Below, piece after piece: positions 38,896 through 46,758 of a stretch of 64,000 nt of DNA. The notes under the pieces are model-generated. The model was not told where the DNA came from. It did not search any database and saw only the letters and a program-made list of their open reading frames with translations. The DNA is from Erythrobacter sp. SD-21 (GTDB taxonomy: Bacteria; Pseudomonadota; Alphaproteobacteria; Sphingomonadales; Sphingomonadaceae), in the NCBI RefSeq assembly GCF_000181515.1, contig NZ_ABCG01000001.1:637776-701775 (forward strand), given 5' to 3'. Every line of letters starts with the position of its first letter. The stretch's first letter is position 1. The position numbers and the translations under genes are program-made.

Positions 38896-39567
38896 ATGAA
38901 CGAACATACCGTAAAAGCCTTCGACGAAGACATCACACGCCTCCGCGGCCTGATCGCGGAGATGGGCGGCCTCGCCGAAGTGGCGATTCAGGAAGCACTC
39001 GAAGCGCTGGTCAAGGGCGACGACGATCTCGCCAAAAAAGTCGTCAAGGGCGACAAGAAGATCGACGCGCTGGAAAGCGAGATCGACAAGCTCTCCGTGC
39101 GCATTATCGCTTTGCGCGCGCCGATGGCGGACGATCTTCGCGAAGTCATTGCCGCGCTGAAGATCGCGGGCGTGGTCGAACGCATCGGCGACTATTCGAA
39201 GAACATCGCCAAGGCGAGCCGCGAGATCGGCGACAATCGCAAGCAGTTCGAACCGCTTACGCTGCTTCCGGCCATGGCCGAAGTCGCCAGCGAGATGGTT
39301 CACGACGTGCTGACCGCCTATGCCGCGCGCGACCCGGAACTCGCCCGCGAAGTGATTGCGGCGGACGAGAAAGTCGACGCCTTCTACAACTCGATCTTCC
39401 GCAACCTCGTCAGCCATATGGTCGAAAACCCTTCGACCATCTCGAGCGCGGCGCAGCTTCTCTTCGTCGCCCGCAACCTCGAACGCATCGGCGACCATGC
39501 CACGAATGTTGCCGAAATGGTGCATTTTGCCGCCACGGGCATGTATCCGCCCGACGAGGACAGCTGA
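38896..39567 (+). CDS. phoU: Phosphate signalling protein PhoU
   Basis: PhoU, 223 residues, a two-fold repeated three-helix bundle. The repeat signature appears as VKGDKKIDALESEID and VIAADEKVDAFYNSI, each preceded by a helix and followed by the DLR/AAQLLFVARNLERIGDHATNVAE block that binds metal ions. It links the Pst transporter state to PhoR and limits phosphate uptake. Confidence 0.95.
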   Translation: MNEHTVKAFDEDITRLRGLIAEMGGLAEVAIQEALEALVKGDDDLAKKVVKGDKKIDALESEIDKLSVRIIALRAPMADDLREVIAALKIAGVVERIGDYSKNIAKASREIGDNRKQFEPLTLLPAMAEVASEMVHDVLTAYAARDPELAREVIAADEKVDAFYNSIFRNLVSHMVENPSTISSAAQLLFVARNLERIGDHATNVAEMVHFAATGMYPPDEDS

Positions 39568-39575
39568 CCGGACGC

Positions 39576-39604
39576 CTGACACAATTCTGTAGCTTGAGGG
39601 TCAT
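39576..39604 (+). promoter_or_regulatory. Pho box before phoB
   Basis: CTGACAC-N4-CTGTAGC-N4-GGGTCAT, again three units at 11-bp steps and in the same register as the porin box. It starts 8 bp after the phoU stop. An internal PhoB-driven promoter here would give autoregulation and would start transcription near 39620-39625. Confidence 0.6.
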
Positions 39605-39640
39605 ACTGCCGTGTCAACCAAACCGCAGGAAGGGGCCAAG

Positions 39641-40330
39641 GTGCAGGCAGGCAAGTTACTTCTGGTCGAAGACGATCCGGCCCTCGCCGAGCTGCTCGAA
39701 TACCGTTTCGCCAATGAAGGCTATGACGTTCGCGTAACTTCGGACGGGGACGAGGCCTTGCTGCTCGCCGCCGAGGACGTGCCCGATCTCGTCATCCTCG
39801 ACTGGATGATCGAAGGCACCAGCGGCATCGAGGTGTGCCGCCGCCTGCGCCGGGACAAGGCAACCGCCAGCGTACCCATCATCATGCTGACCGCGCGCGA
39901 AGCCGAAGACGACCGCATCCGGGGCCTCGAAACGGGTGCTGACGATTACCTCACAAAGCCCTTTTCGCCGCGCGAACTGCTCGCCCGCGTCGCCGCCGTC
40001 ATGCGCCGCATCCGGCCTGTCCTGGCGGGGGAAAGCATCGAGGTTGGCGACCTCGCGCTCGATCCTGTCGCCCACAAGGTGACGCGTCGCGGCAAGACGT
40101 TGAAGCTCGGCCCGACCGAGTACCGCCTCCTGAAGTTCTTCATGGAAAGCCCGGGTCGCGTCTTCAGCCGCAACCAGCTGCTCGACGGGGTATGGGGAAC
40201 CGAGAGCGATATTGAACTACGCACGGTCGACGTCCACATCCGCCGTCTGCGCAAGGCAATCGAGATCGAAGGCGCCAAGGACCCGGTGCGTACTGTGCGC
40301 AGCGCAGGGTATTCGCTCGAAGCCGCCTGA
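39641..40330 (+). CDS. phoB: Phosphate regulon response regulator PhoB
   Basis: PhoB, 229 residues from this start, the same length as the E. coli protein. The receiver domain has the acidic pair ED-D near 10-12, the phospho-acceptor D54 and K103-region DYLTKPF; the C-terminal winged helix contains LGPTEYRLLKFF and RTVDVHIRRLRK. GTG at 39641 is preferred because AGGAAGGGG lies just before it and a Pho box ends at 39604, so an internal transcript would begin after the alternative GTG at 39611 (239 residues). Confidence 0.93.
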   Translation: MQAGKLLLVEDDPALAELLEYRFANEGYDVRVTSDGDEALLLAAEDVPDLVILDWMIEGTSGIEVCRRLRRDKATASVPIIMLTAREAEDDRIRGLETGADDYLTKPFSPRELLARVAAVMRRIRPVLAGESIEVGDLALDPVAHKVTRRGKTLKLGPTEYRLLKFFMESPGRVFSRNQLLDGVWGTESDIELRTVDVHIRRLRKAIEIEGAKDPVRTVRSAGYSLEAA

Positions 40331-41056
40331 TCAGCGGCAGACGCTGGTCCAGCGGCTGTCCATGTCGAAGTGGACATGGTCGGCGTGCGCGGCGTTGTAG
40401 TCGGGTGAAAGAACGGTCGAGAAGGCCCCGCAGGCGCCATCGCGCACCGCGCGCAGGAAGCGCTGCTTGTCACCCTCGCCCTGCCAGTCGGACAGCACGC
40501 TGATCCGCGTACCGTCGGCGAGAACGAAACCGGCGATATCGAGCGCGTTGGCCGTCGCGTGCTCGCTCCATGGCCCATCCTCGCGCCCGTACATCCGGCG
40601 GCAGGAATAGGCGCCCAGATGCTCGATCCGGGTCACCTCGCTACCGAAGATCTCGCGCGCTGTGGGATCGAGCGTGTCCCGCCTCCACAGCTCCATGGCG
40701 ACGGCGACCGGACAGGTCGTGGCAGGCGTGTCCGGGCTTAGCGGATAGCTTGAAAGTCGGGTGCGGTCCTCGCGGCGGCAATCGCCCTCGCCAGCAGGCT
40801 CCAGCGCGCGAAAACCCACCTCGCTGCTCGCCAGTACGGCCCGGCAGGTGGCAACGTCACCGCGCAGTGCCACGAGTTTCTGCTGGGTTGCCCAGCCCTT
40901 GGGATCGTTTAGGTCTAGCGGTGCCCACGGGTTGTGCTGCGGATGGGTCGCGAGCCAGCTACGTGCTGCGACGAGCAGCCCCGCCAGCACCAGCAGCAGG
41001 ACCACGCGCCTGTCGAAGACGAATTTCCCGATGCGGCGCGAGATGGTGAAGGTCAA
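40331..41056 (-). CDS. Extensin-like family protein
   Basis: A 241-residue protein with one N-terminal membrane segment (about 17-32) and a periplasmic extensin-like (Extensin_2) domain. The conserved metal-ligand pattern resembles LAS-type D-Ala-D-Ala peptidases: SEHATANALD (His and Asp) and AHADHVHFD (HxH). Cysteines in the domain (C75, C93, C115, C153 and others) could form disulfides. A cell-wall peptidase role is inference. It overlaps the LysE gene by 4 nt and converges tail to tail on phoB. Confidence 0.8.
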   Translation of the reverse strand: MTFTISRRIGKFVFDRRVVLLLVLAGLLVAARSWLATHPQHNPWAPLDLNDPKGWATQQKLVALRGDVATCRAVLASSEVGFRALEPAGEGDCRREDRTRLSSYPLSPDTPATTCPVAVAMELWRRDTLDPTAREIFGSEVTRIEHLGAYSCRRMYGREDGPWSEHATANALDIAGFVLADGTRISVLSDWQGEGDKQRFLRAVRDGACGAFSTVLSPDYNAAHADHVHFDMDSRWTSVCR

Positions 41057-41691
41057 AGCTGCGTCCCGTAGAGATCGACCGCTATGGCGATCGCGATCAG
41101 GATGAATACGGTTCCGATGCCCCTATCGATCCATCGCCGCGTGGCCGCCCGCTCCATCGCCGTCGCGAGGCGTTTGCCCGCCCCGATGTAGGCCCACCCG
41201 ACGAGGAGGTCGAGCACCAGCGCGATGACCGCCAGCGTGACGATCTGCCAGCCCACCGGCAGGTCCGGATCGACGAAGGGCGGGATGATGGCGACCATGT
41301 AGACGAGCGATTTCGGGTTGCCGATGGCCACCGCGATGCCGTCGCGAAAGGCGTGGGCAGACGGTTTGCGCGTCGGTGCGGCAGCGTCGTCCTCGCCCGC
41401 GTGGGAGGAGTGGCGGATCGCCTTCGCTCCCAGCCACGCCAGGTACAGCACGCCCACGATGGCCAATAGCCGGAAGGCCAGCGGATAGGCTTTGGCGAGC
41501 GTCCCCAGCCCCAATGCTGCGGCCAGCCACCAGAGGATGTAGCCCACCTGCATCCCCAGCAGCGCCGCCCATCCCGAGCGGGCTCCGCGCCAGATCGCCT
41601 GTCCCATGACGAACATCATGGACGGGCCCGGCACGATGCTGGTGGTCGCGGTGATGAGGGCGAAAGCGAGAAGGCGCTCTGGATCGAACAT
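41053..41691 (-). CDS. LysE/RhtB family amino-acid exporter
   Basis: A 212-residue inner-membrane exporter with about six hydrophobic segments and the family signature VPGPSMMFVMGQAIWRGARSGW near residues 20-40. Substrates in the family are amino acids or homoserine lactones. The ATG at 41691 is 26 bp after the dnaE2 stop, so transcription from the SOS operon could continue into it, though a short T-rich run lies in the gap. Confidence 0.88.
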   Translation of the reverse strand: MFDPERLLAFALITATTSIVPGPSMMFVMGQAIWRGARSGWAALLGMQVGYILWWLAAALGLGTLAKAYPLAFRLLAIVGVLYLAWLGAKAIRHSSHAGEDDAAAPTRKPSAHAFRDGIAVAIGNPKSLVYMVAIIPPFVDPDLPVGWQIVTLAVIALVLDLLVGWAYIGAGKRLATAMERAATRRWIDRGIGTVFILIAIAIAVDLYGTQL

Positions 41692-41717
41692 TCGAAAAAG
41701 CGCCTCTAGCGCCGGCC

Positions 41718-44700
41718 TCAGTGGAAGTCGCGCGATTTCGGGATGATGCGCACGTCGCGCGGGTGACCCTGATGCCAGCCACACTCGCGATTGCCCGGCG
41801 GCGGCTCCTGCCACGGCTCGACGGGTCGGTAGGGATCGTCCTTGCCCTCGCGCAGATTGTCGCGCGGGTTGAACTTGTCGGGCAGCGGGCTGCTGACATG
41901 ATCGGCGCGGGCGAGCGGGGCGTTGAGCATGTCGTCGGAGAGTTTGTGCAACTCGCCCGTAGCATCGGTCATGTGCTGCGCGATCACGTGGATGACCTCG
42001 TCGTCATATTCGACGCGCCCTCTCACCTCCATCAATCGCGATCCCATGACCACGCGGCGCTGCTTTTCCTTGAGATCCGGCCACACGACGAGGTTGATGA
42101 CCCCGGTTTCGTCTTCCAGCGTGATGAAGCACACGCCCTTGGCGCTGCCCGGCCGCTGGCGGATCAGCACCACACCCGCGACATGGACCATGGACCGGAA
42201 TTTCTTCGCGCGCAGGTCGCAGGCGCGCACGAAGCCGCGCTCGGCCAGGCTGGCGCGCAGGAAGGCCATGGGATGCGCTTTCAGGCTGAGGCGCGTGGTC
42301 TGGTAATCTGCCACGACCTCTTCGCTCAAAGGCATCTGAGGCAGCTGCGTGGCGTGTTTCTCCGCCCCCTCATCTCGCGCGGCAGCGGCGGCGAACAGCG
42401 GCAGGTCCGCCCCGCCGACAAGGCTGCGCGCATCCCACAAGGCCTGCCTGCGCGAAAGGTTCATCGAACCGAAGGCATCGGCGCTGGCGAGGCGTTCGAC
42501 ATGCGCTGGGCCGGTGCGAGCGCGATCCCGCAAGGCGCGCACGTCCTCATAGCGCCCGTTCGCCTCGCGCTCGGCAATGAGCTGCGCGGCGACGGCTTCG
42601 GACAGCCCGTCGATCTGGCGCAGGCCCAGCCTCAAGGCGATATGTTTGTCCAGGCGACCTGAATCGCCTTCGACTGCTCTGCCTTCTCCGATCTCCTCCA
42701 GCGTGCAGTCCCATTGCGAGAGGTTCACATCCGCGGGCAGGACGCGCACTCCGTGCTCCGCCGCATCGCGCACGATCTGGGCGGGCGCATAAAAGCCCAT
42801 GGGCTGCGAATTGAGCAGCGCGCAGGCAAAGGCGGCGGGGAAGTGGCACTTGAGCCAGCTCGACACATAGACGAGATGCGCGAAACTGGCCGCGTGGCTT
42901 TCGGGAAAGCCGTATTCGCCGAAGCCGCGGATCTGGTTGAAGCAGCGCTGGCTGAAATCGCGGTCGTAGCCACGGTGGACCATACGCTCGACCATCATGT
43001 CCTGCAATTCGTCCACCATGCCGCGGCTGCGGAAGGTCGCCATGGCCTTCCTGAGCCGGTTCGCTTCCTTTGACGAGAACTTCGCCGCATCGAGCGCGAT
43101 TTTCATCGCCTGCTCCTGGAAAATCGGGACGCCCAGCGTGCGCTCGAGAATGCTGGAAAGTTCATCGGGCGGGCCGTGCTGCGGCGATGGCGCGGGTATC
43201 ACCACCGGCTCCGCCCCGCGGCGGCGCTTGAGATAGGGATGCACCATGTCGCCCTGGATTGGGCCGGGGCGGACGATGGCGACCTGAATGACGAGATCGT
43301 AGAACTGGCGGGGGCGCAGGCGGGGCAGCATGTTCATCTGCGCGCGGCTTTCCACCTGGAACACGCCGAGCGAGTCCCCTGCGCGGAGCATGGCGTAGGT
43401 TTCCGGGTCCTCGCGCGGCACATTGGCAAGGCTCAGCGTGCGACCATGATGGTCGCCCAAAAGGTCGAGACATTTCCTGATGCAGGTCAGCATGCCCAGC
43501 GCCAGCACGTCGACCTTGAGGATGCCGAGCGCCTCGATATCGTCCTTGTCCCACTCGATGAAACTGCGCTCCGGCATCGCGCCATTGCCCACCGGCACCG
43601 TCTCGGTCAGCGCGCTTTCGGTGAGGATGAACCCGCCGACGTGCTGCGACAAATGGCGCGGCATACCAATCATTTGCTCGGTCAGTCTGAGAACGCGCTT
43701 CAGGTGCGGATCGGTCACGTCCATGCCCGTTTCCTGAGCATGTTTCTCGCTGATCTCGCGGCCCCACCCGCCCCACACCGTCTTGGCGAGCGCAGCCGTG
43801 ACGTCCTCGGTCAGGCCCATCGCCTTGCCCACCTCGCGGATCGCCATGCGCGGGCGGTAATGAATGACCGTGGCGCATAGCCCGGCGCGGTGACGGCCGT
43901 ATTTGCGGTAGAGATACTGGATCACCTCCTCGCGCCGCTCGTGCTCGAAATCGACGTCGATGTCGGGCGGTTCCTTGCGGTCTTCGGAAATGAAGCGGTC
44001 GAACAGGAGCTGGTGCTGCGCGGGATCGACATTGGTGATGCCGAGGCAATAGCAGACCGCCGAATTGGCCGCGCTGCCGCGCCCCTGGCACAGGATCGGG
44101 GGGTCGACCTTCTGCCTCGCGAAATCGACGATGTCCTTGATGGTCAGGAAATAGCGCGCGAGATCCATCTTGCCGATCAGCGCGAGTTCCTTGTGCAGGG
44201 TGTCGGTGACGCTGTCGGGCACGCCCTCGGGATAGCGCCATTCCGCCCCTTTCCAGGTCTCGCTTTCGAGATAGTCCTGCGGCTCGGCCCCGCCGGGATA
44301 GAGTTCTTCGGGATATTCGTATTGCAGCTCGTCGAGGCTGAAATCGCAGGCATCGGCCACCTCGCGCGCAGCGGAGATCGCATGTGGCCAGCGTTCGAAT
44401 AGGCGGCACATGGTCTCGGGAGGCTTGAGGTAGCGTTCCGCATTGCCGTGGAGCAGGTGCCCGGCCCGCGCCACGGTGGTCTTGTGGCGGATCGCGGTCA
44501 TTACGTCCTGCAGGGGGCGCTTGTCGGGCGTGGCGTAATGCACGTCATTGGTGGCGAGGATGGAGAGGCCGTTTGCCTTCGCAAGCGTGTCCAGCTGCTC
44601 GATCTGCGCGACGTCGCTGTCGGTGTAGAGGAAGGCGGCAGCGATATACCGGAGTGTCGGGAGTTGAGCCGCGAGGTGGGGGAGGATGTCCTCGAAGCTT

Positions 44701-45320
44701 CCCTCCATATGCACTCTGTCTACGTCACCCCGGACTTGATCCGGGGGCCCGCTTTCTTTGGAAGGCAGCGGGACCCCGGCTCGGGGGCCGGGGTGACGAA
44801 AGGGGACGACATTACTTTCGACTTCGATGGTGAACGTCTGATCGAGATCGCGCGGCGGGATCAGGATCAGCTGCACGCCTGCGCTATGCTTCGCCAGCAT
44901 CTCCAGTGAGATGTCGCACTCGCCCTTCTCTTGCCATTCGCCCGAAAGCGTGCGCATCCGGCCCGCCGAGATCAAGCGGCACAACCGGCCATAGGCCTTG
45001 CGGCTTTTCGGATAGGCGAGGAAGGCCAGACCTTCGACCGTTTCGATCCGGCAACCGATGCAAGGCTTCAGCTTGAGCGTCTTGGCCTCGGTATGCACGC
45101 GCACCACGCCTGCCATAGTGTTGGCATCGGCGATCCCGATAGCATCGTATCCCAGCGCGCGGGCCTGCAGCACGAGATCCACCGCATCCGACGCGCCGCG
45201 CAGGAAGCTGAAGCAGGAGACGAGCCCGAGTTCGACGAAAGGCGCGCGTGACGGCGCGTCTATGCCGTCCGGATCGAGCTCGATCGTCCGCTTGGGTATC
45301 TGCTGGTCGTTCTCGGGCAT
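41718..45320 (-). CDS. dnaE2: Error-prone DNA polymerase DnaE2 (ImuC)
   Basis: A C-family translesion polymerase of 1200 residues, the catalytic part of the ImuA-ImuB-DnaE2 SOS mutasome. The catalytic acidic motif is PPDIDVDF, and the Pol-type blocks around GRGSAANSAVCYCLGIT and FGEYGFPESHAASFAHL are intact; an OB fold lies near the C-terminus (VAGVVLIRQRPGSAKGVCFITLEDE). The PHP domain is degenerate: the usual ELH start reads ELG at 30-32. Residues 175-199 are encoded by a 74 bp palindromic repeat inserted in frame. It follows the UdgX gene with 1 bp between them. Confidence 0.95.
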   Translation of the reverse strand: MPENDQQIPKRTIELDPDGIDAPSRAPFVELGLVSCFSFLRGASDAVDLVLQARALGYDAIGIADANTMAGVVRVHTEAKTLKLKPCIGCRIETVEGLAFLAYPKSRKAYGRLCRLISAGRMRTLSGEWQEKGECDISLEMLAKHSAGVQLILIPPRDLDQTFTIEVESNVVPFRHPGPRAGVPLPSKESGPPDQVRGDVDRVHMEGSFEDILPHLAAQLPTLRYIAAAFLYTDSDVAQIEQLDTLAKANGLSILATNDVHYATPDKRPLQDVMTAIRHKTTVARAGHLLHGNAERYLKPPETMCRLFERWPHAISAAREVADACDFSLDELQYEYPEELYPGGAEPQDYLESETWKGAEWRYPEGVPDSVTDTLHKELALIGKMDLARYFLTIKDIVDFARQKVDPPILCQGRGSAANSAVCYCLGITNVDPAQHQLLFDRFISEDRKEPPDIDVDFEHERREEVIQYLYRKYGRHRAGLCATVIHYRPRMAIREVGKAMGLTEDVTAALAKTVWGGWGREISEKHAQETGMDVTDPHLKRVLRLTEQMIGMPRHLSQHVGGFILTESALTETVPVGNGAMPERSFIEWDKDDIEALGILKVDVLALGMLTCIRKCLDLLGDHHGRTLSLANVPREDPETYAMLRAGDSLGVFQVESRAQMNMLPRLRPRQFYDLVIQVAIVRPGPIQGDMVHPYLKRRRGAEPVVIPAPSPQHGPPDELSSILERTLGVPIFQEQAMKIALDAAKFSSKEANRLRKAMATFRSRGMVDELQDMMVERMVHRGYDRDFSQRCFNQIRGFGEYGFPESHAASFAHLVYVSSWLKCHFPAAFACALLNSQPMGFYAPAQIVRDAAEHGVRVLPADVNLSQWDCTLEEIGEGRAVEGDSGRLDKHIALRLGLRQIDGLSEAVAAQLIAEREANGRYEDVRALRDRARTGPAHVERLASADAFGSMNLSRRQALWDARSLVGGADLPLFAAAAARDEGAEKHATQLPQMPLSEEVVADYQTTRLSLKAHPMAFLRASLAERGFVRACDLRAKKFRSMVHVAGVVLIRQRPGSAKGVCFITLEDETGVINLVVWPDLKEKQRRVVMGSRLMEVRGRVEYDDEVIHVIAQHMTDATGELHKLSDDMLNAPLARADHVSSPLPDKFNPRDNLREGKDDPYRPVEPWQEPPPGNRECGWHQGHPRDVRIIPKSRDFH
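44724..44797. repeat. Palindromic repeat inserted in frame inside dnaE2
   Basis: Two about-30 bp arms, each beginning or ending GTCACCCCGG/CCGGGGTGAC, face each other across about 13 bp. Each arm has its own CCGG...CCGG substructure. The sequence type (caccccgg-acttgatccggggg / ccccggctcgggggccgg) resembles repeats common in sphingomonad intergenic DNA. Here it lies within the dnaE2 frame, adding a Pro/Gly/Arg-rich segment without breaking it. Confidence 0.8.
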
Positions 45321-45321
45321 G

Positions 45322-46758
45322 TCACGCCAGCTCCTCCAGCCGCTGGCGCACGGCGGCGAGGTCGGCATCGAACAGCCGCGCCTGCTCCTCGCGCGCCGGG
45401 CCCTCGAGACGCAGGAGGTAGGAAGGGTGCGCCGTGACCCAGAGTTCGCTGCCATTCTCCAGCGCGATGGGCGCGCCGCGGACCCGGGAGATGCTTACCG
45501 TCTTGCCGAGAACGCTGCGTGCCGCGCTCGCGCCCATGGCCAGCACCAGCTTCGGTTTCACGATCTCCCGCTCGCTCTCGATCCACCAGCGGCAGGTGTC
45601 GATCTCCTTCGCTCCCGGGTTCTGGTGGAGCCGCCGTTTGCCGCGCTGGACGTATTTGAAATGCTTCACGGCATTGGTGACGTAGGCCGCGCGCCGGTCG
45701 ATGCCGACCTTCTCCAGATGCGCGTCGAGCAATTGCCCGGCAGGCCCCACGAAGGGACGACCGGTCTGGTCCTCCTGGTCACCCGGCTGTTCGCCGACGA
45801 TCATCAGCGCAGCATCCTGCGGGCCTTCCCCCATGACGGCATGGTTATCGAGCTGGCCGATGGGACATTTGCGGCAGCCATGAATCGCCTTGTCGATCGC
45901 GGCAAGCGTATCGGGCCGCTCCTCGAATTCCAGTGCGCCCTTCTCGACCATCTTCGCCTCGCGCCCCTGCGCGCCCGCGATGAGGTCGGGGATGAGCGCA
46001 GCCTCGGGCATGTTCTTCCAGTATTTCTTCGGCATCTCCTTTAGCATCGCGCCGATCTTCAACCGCGCGGGGTTGAAGATGGAGGCGTAATAGGTGCGCC
46101 AGAGGTTCTCCATCGGATCGCCGCCGGGCGCGTCGTGGCGCTCGGCGGGCGGGCCTTCGGACATGGTCTCGGTATCCCAATGGAGCGAGCCGCGCGGCGT
46201 CAGGATCGACCAGCGCATGTTCGAAAAGCGCCGCATGAAAAAGCCCGCATTGGCGCGCAGGATGTGGTGCTCGGGCTCGAACCAGGCGACGTAGTGCTCG
46301 CCCACTTCCTCGTCCTCACTCTCGACCAGCCGGAAGCGGACGAAGGCGTGCATCTTGTGGCTGTCGCGCCGGACATTCTTGTCGAGTTCCTCGATCCGGC
46401 GAACGTCAGGATCAGCCTTGTCCTCCATCATCCGCGGGTTCGACTGCAGCCGCCAGAGCAGGCGGTAAAGCAGCGCGAACCGCTCGGGATCGGAATGGAG
46501 GATAGCGTTCTTCGCAAGACTGACGAAGCGCCGGTTCGCGCGCACCGGCTTCGCATCCATTGGCGGTACGGGCATGCGGCGTTCCCCGTGAGCAAAGAGG
46601 TCCCCGCTCCCACCCGGTTCGACCCAGGCGATCCGGTCCGGCGGCACGTCACACTGGACCAGCGCACGCGCCCTCTCGCGCCAGAAGTCGAAATCGTCGG
46701 CTTCCGGCAGGTGCACCACGTAATAGGTGCCAAGCTTGACGTGCTGGAGCGCGGTCAT
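45322..46758 (-). CDS. UdgX family uracil-DNA-binding protein with N-terminal TIGR03915-like domain
   Basis: A 478-residue two-domain protein. Residues about 1-255 match the DUF4130/TIGR03915 type that accompanies radical SAM/UDG pairs. Residues 285-478 are a family-4-like uracil-DNA glycosylase: CRKC at 295-298, GEQPGDQED at 322-330, C389 and HPSYLLR at 444-450. The loop KRRLH (374-378) corresponds to the UdgX-specific KRRIH loop, whose His forms a covalent bond to uracil-excised DNA in the mycobacterial protein; H378 is the equivalent. It overlaps the radical SAM gene by 4 nt, and dnaE2 follows 1 bp after its stop. Confidence 0.88.
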   Translation of the reverse strand: MTALQHVKLGTYYVVHLPEADDFDFWRERARALVQCDVPPDRIAWVEPGGSGDLFAHGERRMPVPPMDAKPVRANRRFVSLAKNAILHSDPERFALLYRLLWRLQSNPRMMEDKADPDVRRIEELDKNVRRDSHKMHAFVRFRLVESEDEEVGEHYVAWFEPEHHILRANAGFFMRRFSNMRWSILTPRGSLHWDTETMSEGPPAERHDAPGGDPMENLWRTYYASIFNPARLKIGAMLKEMPKKYWKNMPEAALIPDLIAGAQGREAKMVEKGALEFEERPDTLAAIDKAIHGCRKCPIGQLDNHAVMGEGPQDAALMIVGEQPGDQEDQTGRPFVGPAGQLLDAHLEKVGIDRRAAYVTNAVKHFKYVQRGKRRLHQNPGAKEIDTCRWWIESEREIVKPKLVLAMGASAARSVLGKTVSISRVRGAPIALENGSELWVTAHPSYLLRLEGPAREEQARLFDADLAAVRQRLEELA

